This document shows positions 59,191-64,000 of a stretch of 64,000 nt of DNA, one piece after another. Position numbers and translations under genes: made by a program. Under the pieces are notes generated by a model, which was given only the letters and a program-made list of their open reading frames with translations, was not told the origin of the DNA and searched no databases. Origin of the DNA: Durusdinium trenchii. Lineage: Eukaryota > Sar > Dinophyceae > Suessiales > Symbiodiniaceae. The first letter of the stretch is position 1. Each line of letters opens with the position of its first letter. The DNA lies in the NCBI GenBank assembly GCA_963970005.1, contig CAXAMN010005280.1, forward strand, positions 272,332 through 336,331. The letters are read 5' to 3'.

Positions 59191-61160
59191 CAAGCAATGA
59201 CTCACATACAGAACGTACTTCCGTACCAGAAGCACACCCATTCGCCACCACACAAGCCCCTAAACCGTATTGCATTTGTTGTTGCTCTGTTTTGTCAAAT
59301 GCCCACTCCACCTACAAAGCTGATTCCACCTCACCAAGCGCAGTGCACCTCCCATATCCAAGGGCTGCTCTTAAGACCCAAGGTTCGGTGAGCAGGGTTT
59401 TTTCTTGCTTATTACCTGTCCCTCGGATAAGAAGAAACGATTGTGCTAGCTGCTAGCTTACAATTCTGAAGTGTTTTCGAATTCACAAGTCTTTGAGGGT
59501 AGCTTTGAAGCCTGGCAGTCCAGGGCCATGAGCAGTTTTCAAGCTGTGGCACAATTCAAAAAGTCAGGAAACCATGTGCGCGTAGTGGTGGGAGGCTTGG
59601 CTGTGTTCAGTCTTTTGGCAAAACTGCAGCGCCGCACACGTGCGACCCATGCGACTCAAGTAAAGAGCGATGAAAACAAGGACAACGAGTAGCTAGCCAC
59701 CTTGGTCCAGTCTCGCACTGGCACGAACAAAGCATATTTTGGTGACAGCTGCCCCAAAATAACGATCAGCACAACTATGGTCTGGAGCAACCCAACCTAA
59801 ACAGTTGGCCACTGCAATTTGGTGCAGGCAGCAAGCGGCAACAAGCACCACACCGTGACAGTTTCAAGCGACAAAGGCATGGCAAGGGGACAATGCAGCA
59901 GTCTGACACAAAGGGTCACGCCCCCAAAGTCAAGAATGCCGGGGGCAAGCGGCATAGGCCCCAGATAGAAGGTGTGTGGTGAAAAAATACATAGCGCTTG
60001 AGGGAAAAGATCCCAATGTCTAACACTTTTCGTTGTCAATGAGCGGTGCCAAGGTCATTGTTCACCTTGCCAGGGATGACATCATGTCATGCCAGGGGTG
60101 ACAGCATGTCATGCCGGGGGTGACATCATGTCATGCCAGGGTGCCAAGTCAGATTGCTAGGATGACCACCTGCACGATAAAAAACGAAGCAGTTGAACAT
60201 CCCATTTGGCGATCTCATCGTCCGTGGGGTTCCTCAGGTTTTGACAAAGCAGACCGAGCACGACGACCACCGCCCATGCCCCAAAGGAACCATGATGAAC
60301 ATGGACGGATGTTCTTGTGTTTCTTCCTCCTCCTGGTCTCCATCCTCAAGGGCCAGGACGAACTTACCGATGTCCTTGTCAGTCACGCGCGCATCGTTCA
60401 GGATGAAGAGTTTGCTGAGCCACTTGGCTACGGAGGTCACCATAACTGTTGGGCCCGACAGAACTTCCTCAACCAAGCCACAACGCTTAGGAACCGAGGC
60501 GCTCACAACGGCGCTTGGTTTCGAGGTCTTCCATCCTGATCTCCGTGTTGTAGCTCAAAGAAGTCCAGGGGCACCAAAGTGTGCACCTCATAGAGGTCCA
60601 AATTCGTTTGGGTTTCTGCACTGTGTAGAACTCATTCACTCATCAGGCTTCCGGCTTGTTGAGGTTGAAGCCGTTGGCCACGTTGACGCGCTGACATTTC
60701 AAGCCCTCCTTCTCGCAATACGGCCTTGGCGATCTTCGTAGGTGCCTGGTACTACCACATATACTGCAGTCCTATGTTGGGGTTCTCCACCAGGACCGGT
60801 GCGGCGCCAGCTGTCAAGATTTGGCGCTCGTCCGGAGTCATCGAGGCCACCATCGCCATCGCCACGCGGATCTTGTTTGTGATGAAGTGCACGGACATCA
60901 TCGGGCGCCCGTCGCCGAGGTGGTGTGAAGGCTTGGCCTTGGGTGGACTCGTGACCTTGGGTGGTGCGCCCTGACTTGAGAGAGCTGCCGTCTTCTCCTT
61001 GGACGGCTTGAGAACACCATGGACCATCGCGTAATTCGATCTCCGATCTCGACGGCCTTGTTGGAGAGCTCGTGACGTGGCACGCCCTACAGATCCTTCT
61101 GAGTGCAAATTGCTCTCAGCAGCCCAAGACACAAAGCTTGACAAACTGTCTCCGAACATG
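59191..61160. other. Mostly noncoding, with coding-like minus-strand pieces
   Basis: Two minus-strand stretches look protein-like. One is at 60752-61159 (MMSVHFITNKIRVAMAMVAS, ASMTPDERQILTAGAAPVLV), continuing past one stop as QAPTKIAKAVLREGGLEMSA. The other is at 60234-60506 (SVAKWLSKLFILNDARVTDK, DIGKFVLALEDGDQEEEE). They may be exons of one gene or of a dead retroelement. I recognise no family. Confidence 0.25.
60070..60142. repeat. 22-bp tandem repeat with internal palindrome
   Basis: Just over three copies of a unit near CCAGGGGTGACATCATGTCATG. Each contains the near-palindrome TGACATCATGTCA. Confidence 0.85.
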
Positions 61161-62301
61161 AACTATCAGGACGCAGCTTCAAAACATTAGCATGAGGACT
61201 GAAGGAGACATGTTTGTGTGGTTCACGCCCATGTGGATAGACGAACTTGGATACTCAACCAAGTCAATCGCAAAGTGTCCCTTGGGAGAAGAAGCTGGTG
61301 ACATTTCTGCCCAACTTTTCCCATCAGTGAAATCAATCACCATTCCCACACCCGTGCTCGTCATAGTCTTCAGGACGACACTTAGCTTCTCATTCTTCCT
61401 CTGCCTCTCCTGAGGGTCATTGTGGCTGCTGCCTTGGGCAAAGACCGACGAACCAGGGGTGAACAAGCTAGTCTTTGCAAAAAGGTCAACACTCCGCGAT
61501 CACGATCAAACTCTGCTTGCGGCCAAAACGCTGCTAAGAGCCTCGCCGAACCTTTGAGCCTTGCAATCAACCGAGTTGCTAGACGCCGGCACTGATTGAC
61601 CTGTGTTGGTTGGACAAGCCAGCAGACCTCCCGACAATAGCCCCAAGGAGCTCACAAGGTAACCAAGGTTCTGAAGAGGACCCAAGGCAAGGGATCACCG
61701 TCACAAGGCCTTCACCAGGAAAGCCAAAGCTGGCGTCACAACCCATGTCACTCTGACCAAAAGCTCCCTTCCGTTGAGACAGTGGGAGAAAGGGCAACGC
61801 TTGTACACGATGAGGCCTGCGCACATCAACATCCATGAGGCAACCGTTGCCGTGAAACTAATGAAGAAGCTCGCGCTGGAGAAACCTAAGTCCAGGGCAA
61901 TCTTGGCAATGAATTCCAATGTTAGACTTTCATCGCTCGTGAAAGGCAAATCGCCTTCATATTTTGGCTTCCAGTTTGAGCCCACTCATCTCCTTCCTGC
62001 TGATCACCGATCAGAGACAGACAACCCTTTGCTTCGTTGCCTGATGTGTCGAGAAGCTCTATGACCTCAGTCTGAGTCGAGTGGCTTCCAATTGGTTGCG
62101 GCTTTTCCTCCACCTATACTCAAACATGAGAAACGGACCAACTCCCACTCAAAAGCAAGCCGTTACATTGCAAAAGGGTCTCTCGAGGTCTCGAAAAGAA
62201 GGCTCATCAGTCTGGGCTTTCCTGAGCTTTTTGAGAGGAGCTGCATTGAAAGACTTGCCCGCGGCTTCAGCCAACATGTCAGTGTACGTAGCCGACGCCG
62301 T
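61161..62301. other. Intergenic, no supported gene
   Basis: Several frames of 60-96 codons occur on both strands, including one with a hydrophobic stretch (61701-61985, minus). None has recognisable domains. Confidence 0.4.
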
Positions 62302-62445
62302 CCATTCGCAAGAAGTTCGTCTTTCTCTTTTCCGCTCGGAGCCATCAGCATGTGGTCATCAGCTGTGCTTGGCCAGCACAGCTGATGACCACATGCTGAT
62401 GGCTCCGAGAGGAAGAGGGAAAGACAAACTCCTTCTTGCGAATGG
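62302..62445. repeat. Inverted repeat, arms about 70 bp, 5-base loop
   Basis: Left arm 62302-62369 and right arm 62375-62445 are reverse complements, with a TGGCC loop. The inner 34 bases (from TCGGAGCC to TGTGCT) match perfectly and the outer part has a few changes and a 3-base length difference. It would fold into a long hairpin. It could be a foldback element, a small MITE or an inverted duplication. Confidence 0.9.
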
Positions 62446-63993
62446 CCCCATACATGCAGGAGGTGAGCCAAATTTCTTCGCAGACACCTCTAGCCACCAA
62501 AGAAATCCACCCCTCCAACTTCCTCATCTTTGGTCTCCCTGGCTGTTCAAGCAATCCTGGCCCGTCCAAGGGGCCTGCGAGAAACATCAAAACCAGAGCT
62601 TGTAGTGCCAGAGTAGTGAGCAACAAAGTCTTTGGATCCCAGGGCTCATGGCCTCTTGTTTGAGTATAACTTCGGCCAGCTGGATACTGCGCAAGTCCAC
62701 CATGAAAGAATTGTCGACTCCTGGCAGTAGAGCCACTGGAGGACACGGAGCGAGGATAGGTTACAGTGTGGGGGCCGATCCAAATTCAGAACAGGTCCAA
62801 CAGTCTAGCCATGAGAAGCCACAGCGCGAGTAATCTTCCCAGATCCTCCACGGACTTCAATGAATAAGTGGTATCTGAAGGCATGAGGTTGTTCTGGATG
62901 GAAAAGAGCCTGGTGACCCTCTTCGATCTTGTCCTCAACCATGGCATCAAGCTTCTGATCACAGCTTCTGTTCTTGCAATCATCCGAGCATAGTCCTCCG
63001 TTGACTGGACCTCCCTAAGAGCTTCACCTTGTCTAGGCACTGGCACCCTTCACATCGGAGGAGTCAGCGGCGAACAATCGTGGAAGCAACACCACTGAAA
63101 TATCAGTGGAAAACAGCGGGCAGAGAACTGCTGCAAGCAAAACTTCTTCACCTCGAAAGTCAACATAGGGTCGGCGCATCTGCACGACGGAGTCCATGGA
63201 GCGCACGCAGTACACCTCAGAAAACAAGGACATAGTATAGGACATCCGTGGGGCATCGCACTGGCAAAACATAGCTCCAGAGAGAATCTGTAGTCCATCT
63301 GAGACAAGCCAGTCTGGTCGAGACAAAGGCTAAAGCCAATCTCTTTGTTGCAGGAACTGCAACGCTGACGTCTCCGAGTCTTCTGGCAGTGTCACTACCA
63401 TCAATCTCGGCCCCATTCCGTCCCAAACATCTTTGTCCGGAGATTCAAGGAGGCCTTCGTCAGCATAGACCTGAGTAGCCAGCAGGCCGGGGAGTTCCGC
63501 AATGAGGCACTCTGTCGGCATTGCTCCTCAACTGAAATGGCATAGGAGTCGTCAATGACCAACCCAACCTCTCTCCTCCATAGACGCTGCTTGAGGAAAA
63601 CTACCAAAGCATGCTTGCACCCGAGGTCTCTTCACAAGATTGGAAATCCCCATGAGCCAGTCGATTGTATTGCCTTCTTTTCTGGTTTCTCCTGGCCCAA
63701 TCACCAAGACCTTGGTAGGTCATCCACAAAGTGTCGGAGAGGTGGGGAGACGGGTCCCAAGAAGCGCTTGGGGTCGAGGGGTCTGTAAGGAATGAGCTCT
63801 TCAGCTCTCTATCTTGTAAGTCAGGCGCTCCTGGGAAAGCTCTTGAGTATGGATCGCATGCATGGCCTTCACGTGTCAAGAATTCTGACAGATCTTCCAG
63901 GGGCGAAATCCAGGGGCGAAACCAACCTACGAGGGAACTAACTTTTCCAGCTATCACCAACGCCCGGAGATGGTCAAATTTTAAAGCCTTCAC
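62446..63993 (-). pseudogene. Degenerate coding remnant, possibly a retroelement
   Basis: Consecutive minus-strand frames (63601-63993, 63401-63607, 63330-63521, 63033-63326 and 62786-63046) give protein-like sequence only if frames are switched. One segment, LPRLFAADSSDVKGASA (about 63040-63090), resembles the first Asp-Ser box of RNase H in DIRS/Gypsy-like retroelements. Just upstream, GPRLMVVTLPEDSETSA and VGLVIDDSYAISVEEQ look coding. No complete domain can be assembled, so this is a weak call. Confidence 0.25.
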
Positions 63994-64000
63994 CTGAGCT

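Overview
ORGANISM. The window looks like nuclear DNA of a dinoflagellate, probably Symbiodiniaceae or a relative. It is gene-poor and repeat-rich and dominated by Ty1/copia-type polyproteins with lysine/glycine-rich Gag tails. It holds kilobase-scale minisatellites, fragments of the dinoflagellate spliced-leader 3' end (TTTGGCTCAAG) and short GT-AG introns. There is no sign of prokaryotic operons.

LAYOUT. 1-8494: no gene I can support; microsatellites and at most some coiled-coil-like exons near 6.2-7.1 kb. 8495-9722 (+) and 9723-13965 (-): two decayed copia copies joined head-on inside their pol regions. 14028-16053: a 22-bp minisatellite with higher-order structure. About 17205-31441 (+): a large copia-type element A, with Gag-protease-integrase, RT-RNase H, an ORF with a Tpt1/KptA-like RNA 2'-phosphotransferase domain, and an ORF with an endonuclease/exonuclease/phosphatase (EEP) domain. 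A 400-base assembly gap is at 32355-32754. 34868-55362 (-): a complete 20.5-kb copia-type element B, with identical 109-bp LTRs (TG...CA) and a 5-bp target duplication (TAATA). It encodes Gag, Pol with a methyltransferase-like tail and, past a TGA in the UGA-CUAG readthrough context, a 1.5-kb-residue ORF with SGNH-hydrolase-like and Tpt1/KptA-like domains. About 46.47-53.24 kb: a second insertion sits inside the gag of element B. It is bounded by 8-bp GGACC-rich arrays in direct orientation and carries two intron-containing genes on the other strand, a KDZ-type transposase and a DUF3987-like protein. 58112-59185 (-): exons of a thrombospondin type 1 repeat protein. 59.2-64 kb: tandem repeats, a 70-bp-arm inverted repeat and degenerate coding-like stretches.

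HOW IT FITS TOGETHER. The main story is nested mobile DNA. Two quite different copia-like lineages in one window have each gained RNA/DNA-processing domains beyond the usual Gag-PR-IN-RT-RH set, and both include a Tpt1/KptA-like fold. Element B has a sharply defined structure: LTRs, TSD, a primer-binding region conserved in a diverged relative, and a spliced-leader fragment inside the LTR. I regard the accessory RNA-end-processing modules, the UGA readthrough link and the nested KDZ+DUF3987 unit as the strongest candidates for undescribed biology. Domain names come from motif reading without database searches.
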